Assembly: GCA_963514095.1 (NCBI GenBank)
Contig: OY741280.1
Coordinates: 13,586,297-13,650,296 of the forward strand
Length of the DNA: 64,000 nt
Origin: Eutrigla gurnardus
Lineage: Eukaryota; Chordata; Actinopteri; Perciformes; Triglidae
Reading direction: 5' to 3'
Below, one piece after another: positions 1-10,941 of the stretch. Position numbers and translations under genes: made by a program. Every line of letters begins with the position of its first letter. The first letter of the stretch is position 1. The notes under the pieces are model-generated. The model had not been told where the DNA came from. It did not search any database and saw nothing but the letters and a program-made list of their open reading frames with translations.

Positions 1-6
1 GTGCAG

Positions 7-532
7 CAGCCTCAACAAAGCAATAGTAGCCTTTCTGAACAAGTCACTGGAAGTCAAGTGCGGGAAGACGTCCTGTCATTTTCCTGGCAGTAAGAGCACT
101 GAACTGTAGCAAACTGATTTTAAAAGTGCCTAAATGGGTCTTATCTCTGTCAGTCTTGTTTTCACTATTTGTGAATGAAACAATGTCGGATGTTGGATTT
201 GTGACAAGTCAGGAGGACAAGGTCATCCCACTTGCCAATAGGACACTGTAAACAAGGTACAATTGGAAGAACTGTAAAGATCTTAAGATGTATTACATAA
301 AAGGTTAATTCAGCTTTTTTTTTATAAATTACATTCCTATTACTGGTGTTTGTAAAGACCTGCACGCTGTTATGAATTAATCTGTATTTCTAATGTCTCG
401 CCACTCTCCCCGAGCAATATTGATCTCATCCTGTTAAGCATTTAATGTCTTCCATTTCAAAGTATTCACTTTATTACTAGAGGCAGTTGCCTCAATGATA
501 CGGGGCTACTTTGATAGCACCTTTTCAATAAA
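7..532 (+). other. Possible 3'-terminal exon and 3'UTR of an unidentified upstream gene
   Basis: The window opens with gtgcag, which reads like a splice acceptor, and the following bases stay open in two frames. One frame stops at the TAA at 91-93 and the other at the TAG near 107-109. A canonical AATAAA signal follows at 527-532. This fits a last coding exon plus about 430 bp of 3'UTR of a + strand gene running in from the left. The peptide is too short for me to recognise, and neither frame can be preferred without the upstream exon. It could also be non-coding sequence with a chance AATAAA. Confidence 0.3.
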
Positions 533-2003
533 AGCACATTATAGATGAGTTGTTGATAGTTAATGATGAATATTTTGGCGGGGTGGAGCCAGGATTTCTC
601 CAGTAACTGGAGAAAGCTTGGATTAAGTCCTTGAGAGACAACTGTGTTTTATTATTTGATTCATTATTTGCCAAAAAAAAATAGTGAGGAGAAAAAAAAT
701 TTTAAAAATAATTTACAAGTTGAATTTGGTTTGTTTTTTAAATAATCATTAAAGATTTATTTGAGACAAGTTGTTTGCTGATATCCCAGTTTTAGTTGTT
801 TTTTTATGCTAGTTTCAGTTCACCTCCCTTGAAATTGTTTGATAATTAAAGCCCTTAATTCAGTTTTCCAGGCAGCTTCCCTTTAGTCTACATTGACGGG
901 CATAAAGCAAGGATACCAGTCCATCCAAAGGCTAGGCGGTGCAGTCGGGCAGGAAGAGCGCCTGCCAGGCTGAATTCAGGGCAACACTGAATAACCTATT
1001 CATGGACATCATTGGTCGGCTGCAAGTGACGCCATGGGTTTGTCATCGCTCGGAGGAAGCGGGAACCCATCATCCTCGACTGGATCGATCTATCTCCACG
1101 CTGGCTCGCTGCTGATTGAAAAAGTAAGCTAAAACTTACGGACACGGTAAAGTAGCGTTTAAATAAAGCGTCCCGACCACCGCCTGCCCCCTTGTAGTTA
1201 CGCAGGTTTTTTGTCCAGACGACCACGGCGAAGGTCGAATAGTGAGACGACGTTTGACGAAACGGATCCGGGAAACGCAAATCTGGTTGCTAACGTTAGC
1301 GAGAACTCAACTGGGTGACTTATGGCGGTGGCTCGCAGTGGGTTCAGGGTTAGTTTTCTATGAGACACGGGTTGTAGTAGCCAAACCCCCCCGCACTCTC
1401 CTGACCGTTAACATCGATGTGGCTTTCTTTTGCGCGACGTTTCATGACAGTATAACCTCAAGCTACGTACGTGTGATATATTTTATCGTTACAACTGAAC
1501 GTAAAACGTAACGTAACTTAATGGAAGTCATACGTATTTTCATATCAGCCCACTCTGAATAAATCACGTAACAGATCGAAAGCTTTTTTGTTGTCCCACA
1601 TACTCATGTCATTAATTTTCATATCACAAGATACTATGGTAACCTGCAGCAGAATAGTTTTAAGAAGCTTTCAATTAAGTTTATTTTTTTGAGGCTCATA
1701 GGTTTCTTATTTATTTATGGATCCTATCCAAATGGGTCAAGACTTCAATCTGAGCTTTTCTCGGTGCTATTGGCATCCCTAACCAGAGCAGAAGCCTCCT
1801 TTTAGTGCCTATTGACTTGATTAAAGGTTTCATCCATATACAGTATTTATTTTAAATGGTCATTCCTGAGTTGCGTCGTTTTTTACGTATGTGGAATGAG
1901 TAATCTATTGTTATTACCTTTTTGTATGTTATAGAATGTGTCCATAAAGTGTCGACGTTGGTTGGACAAGACTCTTCTCTTTTACAGATCCCAAACTTCA
2001 CTG
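533..2003. other. Intergenic stretch and nutf2l 5' region with a non-coding first exon
   Basis: There is no coding signal from 533 to about 1000, which is AT-rich. GC content rises from about 1000 to 1300. A 5' splice site (AAAAA followed by gtaagc) at about 1121 would end a non-coding first exon of nutf2l, joined to the acceptor at 1987. The transcription start was not located. Short reading frames on both strands here have no recognisable homology and were not annotated. Confidence 0.4.
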
Positions 2004-5000
2004 ATGGCCTGCGAGAAAGAAATATGGCAGAAGATTGGAGAGGGCTTCGTCCAAGAATATTACAACCAGTTTGACAATACCAACAGGACAGGACTGGGTA
2101 ACCTATATGTAAGTGTGTTTTGGTGTCCATTTAATTATGTATTGTTTTGATAAACATCAACACGTGGTGTCAATGCTGACGAACCACGTTTCATCACACT
2201 TGACATTCACAGTCAAAGCTGCTGTTTTAAGTACTATGATTAATTGTTTTCATCTAAACATCCTTTTTTCTTAGTCTGGCGATGCCTGTTTGACATGGGA
2301 AGGTTCACCCTTCCAGGGGAGAGAAGCCATCAGTGGCAAATTAGCAGTAAGTATCTCTTTTTATTCAGTTTGTGTTAATCACATCCACAGAAAATGTAGG
2401 ATTCCCTAACAGGTTAGTAGTAACACTATAAGAGCAGCAGAGTCATTCAATGTCCGCCTCTTGTCCAGGCTTTTATTTTTTTATGTGCGTCATTGTACAT
2501 TGTTTTAATAAATGTTATTGTTTCCAATCCGCAGAATTTGCCATTCAAGCGTATTAAGCACATTATCACAGAACAAGACTTCCAACCCACGATAGACAGT
2601 TGTATCCTGATCATGGTGTTTGGACAGTTACAGGTAAGCTGGGACATTTTTGTTGATTACTTTGGGCCTGTATCACAAAGCTAGTTCAACTCAGTCTGAC
2701 TCGGTTTGGGTTATGTAGGAGCCATTCATGTTAATTGTTGGCATGTCATTATTTAGTTTACAAACATCTTGCAATATTATTTCTGAGCACACGGTGGCAG
2801 TCATTGGGAGCACAGGGTGTGTATATAAGTAGCACGAACAGTTTTCATCAGACCAGCCAACCGGGCAACACAGCAGGGCTGCAGAACTGGAAAAACCTAG
2901 CTTAAGAGGAAACGAATGAAATAAACCACAAACGAAACTGTAAATGACTTCTGGGGCCCGTTCCAGAAAGCAGGTTCAACAAACTCTGAACCTAACCCTG
3001 ACCTCTGAGATGGGCAACTCTGAGTTTTCGGTTCAAGAACAGCAGTTCTGAATTAGTTCAATCAACTGAGTATGTAAACTCTGAGTTACGACTCTACAAA
3101 GCCATCATCAATGGAGCTCCGATACTACGATTCACCATGGCAACCGGGAGAGAGTTATTCGATATTACTGAGTGTTTATGTAGAAAACGAGCTCATCCTT
3201 AGAAAGCGGACCAACATAACTGTATTAAAGTTAGGGATGCACGATATTGATTTTTTGAAGCCGATACCGATATCGATAACTTTCTGCTCCTCGGGACCGA
3301 TACCGATACCGATAACCGATAATATTGTTATTCGTTTTTGAATGTATATTCAGATCAAATTCAGGTCAAAAACACTAATGACTAAGCTTAGGTAGATTTA
3401 GCATAGCTTTGCCTTTTACCAAACACCTAACCAGATGTATCACAGTGACATGATAATTATTACTATGAACAAAAGAAAGCCAAGAACAGTTTTGACTCTT
3501 CAATAAAATGACAATATTTATTTTTTTCAAATAAATATGTAAGTGAGTCAGTCAGTCAGTCAATGACAACTTTCCCTGAGCAGCATGGGATATGCACACA
3601 CAAGTGCTGCTACATTAAACTGTTGGTCCTGATCCACACAGAAATGTAAACTACGGTAATAGGCAGAAATATCAGCAAAGCAACAGCCACTACTGCGGAT
3701 GTGATCCCCTCCATTCAAGCGCTGACGCGACTGCTAAAACAAACGTTACCAACAGACCACGGAGCGAAAACATCAAAGGAAACCCCGTTAAAAGCAGTGG
3801 AAACGCGTATGGTGACATCGAGGAAAAGCCACTGTATTATCTCTCAACTATATTGGACCCGAGGTACAAGGACCGCTACTTCACCCGTGCATCAAAACGC
3901 TAAACTACGGGCTCGCTGCTTCTTTAGCGGCGCCGGCGTCTTCATACGCTTTTAACACACCGTCGTAGCGATGGTGATGTGCGAGGTGACTTTTAAGGTT
4001 GGATGTATTAAAGCTCGATGCCTTTTTCCCTCCTCTTGGAACTTCTGCATTGCATTTGTTACAAATGGCAAACGATTCAGTTTCCTCAGAAACTTTGAAG
4101 TAGTCCCACAGTACAGACGCCATGCGTGTTTGTTTACTAGTCTTCCTCCTCCACTCGCTCGCAGCCTCTACGTCACAGCCAGGCATGAGAAGGGAGCGCT
4201 CGATTTGTGGATTAACTCCCTCCTCCGAAACCTGTGATACCACAGTAACCACATCACATGCTAAACGGGAGGCGCCTAGAAAAAAACTAACGTCCCTCAT
4301 CCCAATCCACCCGCTGTTTTAACACAAACATCCTATCTTCGGATTATCGGAGGTATTAATAATTGTATCGGATTTATCGGGTTGACGTCATAATTCCTAT
4401 TATCGGGCCGATAATTATCGGTCCGATAATTATCGTGCATCCCTAATTAAAGTAGAGATAGTTGGCGTGGTGGACATTTACGGCCCGACTTAATGCGTAT
4501 AACTGAATGAAACAGTCGATTGGTCTAAAGGTGATAAATCTTTATTTTCTGCCTCGCAGTGCAACACTGTGTTGTAATGGTTAGCGCCGACGGTGCAGGC
4601 GATGGGTTCAACTCCCGTGGTTCACAAAGTAGCACAAAGAACAAATAATCATTTTCATATAGGTGGTGATGGGTGTAATCCCCCCAGGCACAAAAAGAAA
4701 CTGGCTTCAGCTGAAAATTAAGCATAAGAATATTGCACAAATACGTAGACTAAGGCATATGATTTTAATCATATTTCACATATTAAACAGTAAATATAAG
4801 CGGTTATTTCAACAAAGGAATGTCATTTTTCAGAAAACTCCCGTTCACAAAAAATCTAAAGAGCTCTGCAAAGAATCTGGATTATGTCTCGGATATGAAA
4901 TGTTGAAAATGTCGGAGAATATTCTTTAGATTGGTAGGAAAAACGATAATTTCCTTCTAAGTAATCAAAATCCTCTCCCGACGTAAAGCTGCTAGAATCA

Positions 5001-7036
5001 CTTTTATTTCCATATCGATAAGGGATACGAGGAAAGGACGGCAATTTTGTTCAGAGTTGGTTCTGATTCAGGAAAAAAGCGGAGACATGTAGGAAAAACT
5101 CAGGGTATGTTGAAGCAACTCCCATGCAAAGTGTCAAATACTCTGAAATTAATAGTATTCGCGGATGACACAAATATTTTCTGCTCGGGGAGTGACTTGA
5201 ACCAACTTGTGGAAACAGTAAATCAGGAAATGGCCAAACTTAAAGTGTGGTTTAATATAAATAAATTATCACTAAATCTTGGAAAAACTAAATACATGCT
5301 ATATGGGAAAAGAGGCTGTAACAACAGTCCCAACATTCAAGTAAACAGAGTTAATATTGAGAGGGTCCGTCCGTGAGAATAAGGTACTGGGAGTGATTAT
5401 CAATGACATGTTAAGTTGGAAGCCACATATAGCACAATTAAAAAGGAAGTTGGCCAGGAGTGTGTCCATACTTTGGAAAGTACAAAAAATACTAAATCAA
5501 AAAGCACTTCATCTGTTATACTGCGCACTAGTCTCTCCGCACCTGCAATACTGTGCAGAGGTGTGGGGACACACATATAAAGGCTCCACACAACCCTTGT
5601 TAATTCTCCAAAAAAGAGCCTTGAGAATCTTACACTATGCCAACTACAGGGCACACACCAATCACTTATTTATCGAATCAAGAATACTCAAACTATATGA
5701 CTTAATAAACTATCGCACAGCACAAATGATGTACCAAGCTTCTAACAGAACTCTCCCCCAGAACCTGCAAATACTTTTCCTAGACAGAGAGAGACACAAT
5801 CTTAGAGGGAACATGATTTTCAGGCAAAGGAAGGTACGAACTACGTTAAAATCCTTTTCCTTATCGGTCACAGGTGTTAGACAATGGAATGTGTTAGAAG
5901 AAGAAGAAGTCAAAAAATCAGCAACACTAAGTGTCTTGAAGAAAAAGTATGTAAATTCAACCGTTGACCGGTACAGATTATTGCATGAGAGTTGAAAAAG
6001 GTCTGAGGCACGAATCAGCAGACACGGTGTTGTGACGGGATGGGCATAACATAACGTAATCTGTATGCACTGGACTTCAGCTCTCTGTACCACCTACTGC
6101 TGTGTTATGTCAAATGTCACAAGTAAAAGAAAATGTTATGTCAAATGAAAAATGCAAAAGATAAGATAATATTATGAAGACGATTTTATCCTGTGGGTAA
6201 AGGGCGGGACTAGATAAGCCTTGGCTTCTCCCGCTTTCCCTTTCGGCCATGTGTATTGTACTATTTGAACAAAGATGTGTGATGATGATGATTTAACTGA
6301 CATGCCCGAAATAAATAAATAAATAAAGCAAACCTGCCAGCGAGCAGGTTAGGTTCACAGAGTTAGTTACTATGGTAACTGGTACTATGGTCTTTCTGGA
6401 ACGGAAAACTCGGATTATCCCTCTTCTCGGGGTTAACAAACTCAATGTATCAGGAAAACCTACTTTCTGGAACGGGCCCCTGGACAATCTGTTTTATCAC
6501 ATCTGCGTAAGATCACTCCAACCACCTCTGTAATAATGGCAACTGGACAATGGGACACAAAAACTACTAACTAAATTGCCATTTTAGGTCACCTGGCTTG
6601 ACTGAGCCTAACAATGACCGTCCTGGATAACTGCTTAGCTGGTTATCAGCTGGTTCCAATCCAGCATGGTCATGTGAAAGACGCTGTGTTGTTAATGACT
6701 AACAACATCGTCTGAACCATGAATGAAATACTTTGTGTGAAATGTTCTGAAATTTAGAGCAAACGTTCTTCTTTAACAATCTGCTTCTCAAAGGGAATAT
6801 TACATGTATGGTAAAAAAGGAAAAACCCTGTGTGATGTATGTATGGTGCATTTCTGCTTTAGTTAACCTTGCAGTTTATGTCATCATTGTGCTCACATTG
6901 CTTTTTTTTCTGCAAACAGGTAGATGATGATCCACCAATGGCCTTTCATCAAGTGTTTATGCTGAAGTCGCAGAACTGTGCGTGGGCCTGCACAAATGAC
7001 GTGTTTCGGTTGGGGATACACAACATACCAGTGTAG
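2004..7036 (+). CDS. nutf2l: Nuclear transport factor 2-like protein (NTF2, Ran-GDP import factor)
   Basis: NTF2 is a small homodimer that carries Ran-GDP from the cytosol into the nucleus through FG-repeat nucleoporins. Four coding exons, joined in phase, give 130 residues (human NUTF2 has 127): 2004-2108, 2275-2346, 2535-2633 and 6920-7036 (stop TAG 7034-7036). All junctions are GT-AG, and the exon lengths of 35, 24 and 33 codons suit the NTF2 fold. The whole protein is one NTF2 domain. The TWEG segment (Trp43, Glu44) and the DDDP acidic loop known to contact Ran are present. The sequence is fairly diverged (start MACEKEIWQKIGEG) and ends in HNIPV rather than the usual HNFG, so I call it a paralog-like copy. 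The ATG lies 17 bases into its exon. The 4.3-kb last intron is full of mobile elements. Low divergence of core residues argues for a working protein. The paralog assignment is inference. Confidence 0.9.
3232..4445. mobile_element. hAT-family transposon, defective and internally rearranged
   Basis: The ends are inverted repeats: TAGGGATGCACGATA at the left edge and its reverse complement at the right edge (4431-4445). They are flanked by a perfect 8-bp target duplication, attaaagt (3224-3231 and 4446-4453), the hallmark of hAT elements. CCGATA/TATCGG motifs repeat just inside both ends. On the minus strand, 4123 down to about 3905 encodes a BED-type zinc finger with CxxC and HxxxH residues (CNKC, HLAHHH). 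On the plus strand, about 3690-3903 encodes a fragment of hAT transposase (SIQALTRLL, then a frameshift, then TILDPRYKDRYF). The two coding pieces face each other, so the element has been internally inverted and cannot encode a working transposase. Confidence 0.85.
4558..4626 (+). repeat. tRNA-like sequence (SINE head or tRNA pseudogene)
   Basis: The segment has a B-box-type GGTTCAACTCC inside a five-base-pair stem with a seven-base loop, as in a T arm. Upstream is an A-box-like TGGTTAGCGCC. The acceptor stem does not close convincingly and there is no CCA. It is most likely the promoter head of a decayed SINE, or an old tRNA pseudogene, inside the outer transposon. Confidence 0.4.
5110..6328 (+). 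mobile_element. 5'-truncated non-LTR retrotransposon (LINE) with reverse transcriptase remnant
   Basis: Two overlapping reading frames (to 5376, and 5357-5995) carry the C-terminal half of a LINE reverse transcriptase. The FADDT catalytic box is at about 5160, followed by KLSLNLGKTK and SPHLQYCAEVWG segments and a closing NLRGN / WNVL-type tail. A 4-bp direct duplication (gtccgtcc, near 5367) shifts the frame between the two. The non-coding 3' part ends in a (AAAT)n tail at 6308-6328, as in LINEs that end in short tandem repeats. The 5' end was lost, as is usual after incomplete reverse transcription. It resembles abundant teleost jockey/I/L2-like LINEs, but I cannot fix the clade. It is inactive. 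Confidence 0.85.
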
Positions 7037-7201
7037 CGATCTGGATTTGTTGGGTTCACACACATTAACATGCAGCCCTGAAGTCATTCCATAGCCACGC
7101 TGTCACTGAAAACACAGGATTTCATTAAAAGTTCCACCGTGTTCATAATTCATCTGTAAGCATGCTGCTTGTATTAAAGATGTCAAATTGCATTTATGTT
7201 C

Positions 7202-7207
7202 AATAAA
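7202..7207 (+). terminator. nutf2l: Polyadenylation signal of nutf2l
   Basis: AATAAA lies about 170 bp after the nutf2l stop codon and upstream of a T-rich stretch, so a short 3'UTR is expected. Confidence 0.65.
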
Positions 7208-7385
7208 TAAATTCAGTCTGAACTGCTAGCTGTATTTTTTTTTCTTTTTTTTCTCATTGTTGCCCGTGACAACGACTGCATGATGAGTAGGTTTTATAAG
7301 AGTTTAAAGTTTAGGCATCGTCATTGTGGGTGTCTTCTGTCATCTTATTATGTAGCTCGATCATGTGGTTTGGTAATAGGGTATG

Positions 7386-7388
<3 letters not shown>

Positions 7389-7418
<30 letters not shown>
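7389..7418. repeat. (GT)n microsatellite
   Basis: A run of about 14 GT units lies between nutf2l and rrm2b. It is a simple-sequence repeat with no coding meaning. Confidence 0.9.
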
Positions 7419-7419
<1 letters not shown>

Positions 7420-7588
7420 CCACTAGAGGCGCTACACCCTCTGTGTGGGTGTCGGTTTAAAGGGGTCCATCAAAGCTACAGCTGCATGGCATGCACACAA
7501 GGATATGGGAAGGACTACTAGCTAGAAGTAGTAAGTCACCCCGTATGACACCGACGCTTAAACAGTATCCTCTCAGGAAATTGATGTA

Positions 7589-10500
7589 ATGGACATAAGA
7601 CGGCAACCTGATCATCTTACAGAATCGGTGAGCACTTTCAATAGACTTACTATGGGTTGCTTATAAGGGGGGACGTAACGTAAATAATAACCAGTAACCT
7701 ACGTTAGTTAACGGGACGTTATTGTCAAGTGTGTCAACCTTACCTGAGACCTACGGATAAATGGAGGCGTTTAATCTTCGCGTTGTCGAGTTTAAGTCGT
7801 AACTACGTAAATACACGAGACATTACACATTTGTGTAAGCTAGCTAGCTAGCAGCTTACGGGGGGAGGGGGTGGTTTTTGAGACAATGCCGTAAAATGGT
7901 GTAAAACAGTTAATACGAAGTGACGGAAATAATTGGTAGCAAAGACAATAACTTCTATACTGTTTAGAAGCGTATTGTTGGACGCGTCCTGACATGTTGG
8001 ATAGTGTTGTTGGAGTTAGTGCGCAAGCGCAGTCCTAAAACCGTTGTAGTGCGACACCGCCGCGCAGGTGTTCGTCGAACCCACAGGGAAACTACGTTTA
8101 CTCACCGAGCTCTGGCTGTTTGTAGGTTGGCTTCAAAGACAAAGACCCAGACTGTCAAAATGGTTTCGACAGAGAGAAAGAGAAAGAACCTTTGCTCCGG
8201 GAAAACCCCAGACGGTTTGTCATCTTCCCCATCCAGTACCCCGACATCTGGAAGATGTACAAGCAGGCACAGGCCTCTTTCTGGACGGTGGAGGAGGTGC
8301 GTATCACTTTTACTGTACCTAGTTCATATAAAGTCATTTTAGTGTTTCACCAGCTGCATTTAAGGGAAAGTTTTACTCAGAACATGTATTTATTATTGAT
8401 GAGAACACACAATATATTTAAGGTTAATTGATAGGCTTTCCTTTTAAGGTTGATTCCCACAGAAGCATCTGTTATATGTTGCATCCATCCACAAAAGCAT
8501 GTACACAACAAAAAGAAGCCCGCTATCACTGGAAAATCCTGAACTATCTTTGAGTCAGACAGGTACACTGTTGATGTTGTGTCTTTCAGGTCGATCTATC
8601 CAAAGATTTGCCACACTGGGATCGTTTGAAACCCGAGGAGAGACATTTCATCTCCCACATCCTAGCCTTCTTTGCTGCGAGTGACGGCATCGTCAATGAG
8701 AACCTGGTGAGGGTTTTAAGAGATTGACCATGCCTTGATCAACCCACCACAGGTTCTAATGGATTCAGAGCAGATAGGTTAAAATAAAAATAATGAGCCA
8801 GGCTGGCGTTTGTGTATTGATCTTATCTAACAGGTGCAGAGGTTCTGCCAGGAGGTGCAGGTCCCTGAAGCGCGCTCGTTCTACAGCTTCCAGATCCTGA
8901 TAGAAACTGTTCATTCGGAAATGTACAGCATGCTCATCAACACATACATCAGGGACCTGAAGGAGAGGTTAGTTTTTCTTTTCTTTTTTGGTCAAGTCCT
9001 CACTTCTGATGCTCAGTAGCAATATACTAAATGTCTAGGGCTATAGTAGGTCATTTTCTATTAATTGTGTGTTTCAGGGACTACTTATTCAATGCTGTAG
9101 AGACCATGCCTTGTGTGAGACGAAAAGCAGAATGGGCCCTCCAGTGGATAAATGACAGCAAATCCACATTTGGTAAGGAAGACTGCAGCTATTACTATCA
9201 TAAAGAAAATATGCCAAGTAGCTTCTTAACTGTGTGATGTGTTCAGACAATTCATAACTAGTCGAGATGCATTTCATGTTGTTTATTATACAAAAAGAAC
9301 CGCACTGGAATAACTAGAGTAGGACCTGACAGTCAGCAGAAAATCATCTCACCCTCTTTATCTGAATATCATTATCAAGGTAAATGGAGTGAAACCGCAC
9401 CCAGTAAAAGTTAGTAACCAAATTAATAATATTAATAATAAACAAAGGCTGAATACACATTTTGGCTCCTACAAAGATACAACATTAAAATGGCATAATA
9501 ATGACAAAACTATCACCAAGTGTCTCCCATTATCTGTGCTTTAGTTTTGACACTTTTTTTCCCCACAGGTGAGCGAATTGTGGCTTTTGCGGCAGTGGAG
9601 GGCATCTTCTTCTCTGGCTCATTCGCAGCTATCTATTGGCTAAAGAAGAGAGGACTAATGCCTGGCCTCACATACTCCAATGAGCTGATTAGCAGGGATG
9701 AGGTCATTTGAATTCACAAACACAAATACATTTTTAACCTCTCAAAAGGACCAGCACTTTTGGGTGCAGCTAGAATAAACTACAGTGGTGTGCAAAATAG
9801 GGAAGAGGACTTGAGTTTGTTCTCAGGCTTACATGCAAATACTGTAAGAACTCACATATTAACGCATTAACTAATACAAGAAAAACAACATAGAAACCTT
9901 AGTCACTGATCTCATGCATAACACTGGAAGCTATTGGACAATTTTGTTTAACACACCTTTGTGTGTGCAAGTTGTTCCTGTCATTTCAGGTTATTAAACT
10001 CACTTTGAGGATAGTGAACTGTTTTACATGGGCCACTCCTTTAATGTGAATACAGGCTTGTTCAGCCCTTCCATGCACACTTGGCTGTTAAACAAAATAG
10101 TCAGAGTAGCTATGGTGCTCTTCAGTAAGTTTGAGTAGTAAATATGGTCGTAGTTTGCATATTAACAGCAAAGTCACTGATTGATCATCTCTGTTTTTAA
10201 ATAAACTCTGACATGTATATTGATGTGTTTCCTAGGGCCTGCACTGTAACTTTGCCTGCCTGCTGTACAGCTACCTGGTGAATAAGCCATCAGAGGACCG
10301 GGTGAAGGACATCATCACCAAAGCTGTTAGCATTGAGCAGGTCAGCTACAATTAACCCAAACCCTTCGATTGGAGGGAATATGCCCAACCCAGACTACAC
10401 ATAATAAATTGTTGAAACAGTATATCTCTAGGTTTTTTTTTTTACTGTTTATGTTGTTAATATTGACTCCCATTTCAATATCCGGAGACTGTATTTTAAT

Positions 10501-10941
10501 AAATATGCATATCCTGTTTGGTGTTGCAGGAGTTTTTGACAGAGGCCTTGCCAGTGGATCTCATTGGAATCAATGGTTGTCTGATGAAGCAGTACATCGA
10601 GTTTGTGGCCGACCGGCTTCTCGCTGACCTCCGACTGACCAAGGTTTATTACCATATAATAGATAGCCAAGTGGTCATTACTCGTTGAAACCATTAATAT
10701 CAAGATGTGTAAATTAATCATATTTTTTCAGTGAGGTTTGTAATCATGTAAAAATATAGGTAACATTTTCTCTCTCTTTAAATCAAAGGTATACAAAGCT
10801 GAAAATCCATTTGACTTCATGGAGTCCATTTCCCTGGAGGGGAAAACCAACTTCTTTGAGAAACGAGTTGCGGAGTATCAGCGATTCGGAGTGATGTCCA
10901 GCATGACAGACAGTGAATTCACTCTGGATGCAGACTTCTGA
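7589..10941 (+). CDS. rrm2b: Ribonucleotide reductase small subunit p53R2 (RRM2B)
   Basis: p53R2 pairs with the large subunit RRM1 to reduce ribonucleotides to deoxyribonucleotides. In quiescent cells it supplies dNTPs for DNA repair and mitochondrial DNA. Nine exons in consistent phase encode 353 residues (human 351): 7589-7627, 8126-8296, 8590-8706, 8834-8967, 9078-9172, 9569-9702, 10236-10340, 10530-10643 and 10789-10941. The first exon (MDIRRQPDHLTES) is joined by phase and position only, so it is less certain. The rest matches p53R2 closely: RRFVIFPIQYPDIW, FFAASDGIVNENL, EVQVPEAR with the iron-ligand Glu and His residues, SGSFAAI, and the conserved C-terminal FTLDADF that docks on RRM1. 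The lack of the long N-terminal KEN-box region of RRM2 and the PLLRENPRRF start of the core favour RRM2B over RRM2. The exon 6 donor (gtcatt) is weak. Confidence 0.95.

Larger units (their letters stand above)
2954..6479. mobile_element. Outer DNA transposon with GGGCCCGTTCC terminal inverted repeats
   Basis: A perfect 17-bp inverted repeat, GGGCCCGTTCCAGAAAG, lies at 2954-2970, with its reverse complement at 6463-6479. Both ends are flanked by CTG (2951-2953 and 6480-6482), consistent with a 3-bp target duplication. Subterminal motifs such as AACTCTGAG and AACCTAACC recur at both ends. No intact transposase is visible; the interior is interrupted by a hAT element (3232-4445) and a LINE (about 5110-6328). 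The 3-bp duplication suggests a PIF/Harbinger-like superfamily, but CTG is not the usual TWA target, so the superfamily is uncertain. It appears to be a dead or non-autonomous copy. Confidence 0.75.
2634..6919 (+). other. nutf2l intron 4, filled by nested mobile elements
   Basis: This intron of about 4.3 kb separates the third and fourth coding exons of nutf2l; the other coding introns are under 200 bp. Most of its length (2954-6479) is one terminal-inverted-repeat transposon carrying a hAT element and a truncated LINE. The flanks, 2634-2950 and 6483-6919, show no coding signal. A TATA-like tatataag sits near 2824. Confidence 0.8.

Noticed and set aside
2664..2720. Second transposon end (gggcctgtatcacaaagc) upstream of the outer element
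   Set aside because: It resembles ends of fish DNA transposons, but no matching inverted end or target duplication was found in the intron.
7628..8125. p53 response element in rrm2b intron 1, as in mammals
   Set aside because: The best match is a single half-site-like tgacatgttg near 7991-8000 with two mismatches and no good second half. tggcatgcac near 7486 also has two mismatches. I see no convincing p53 site.
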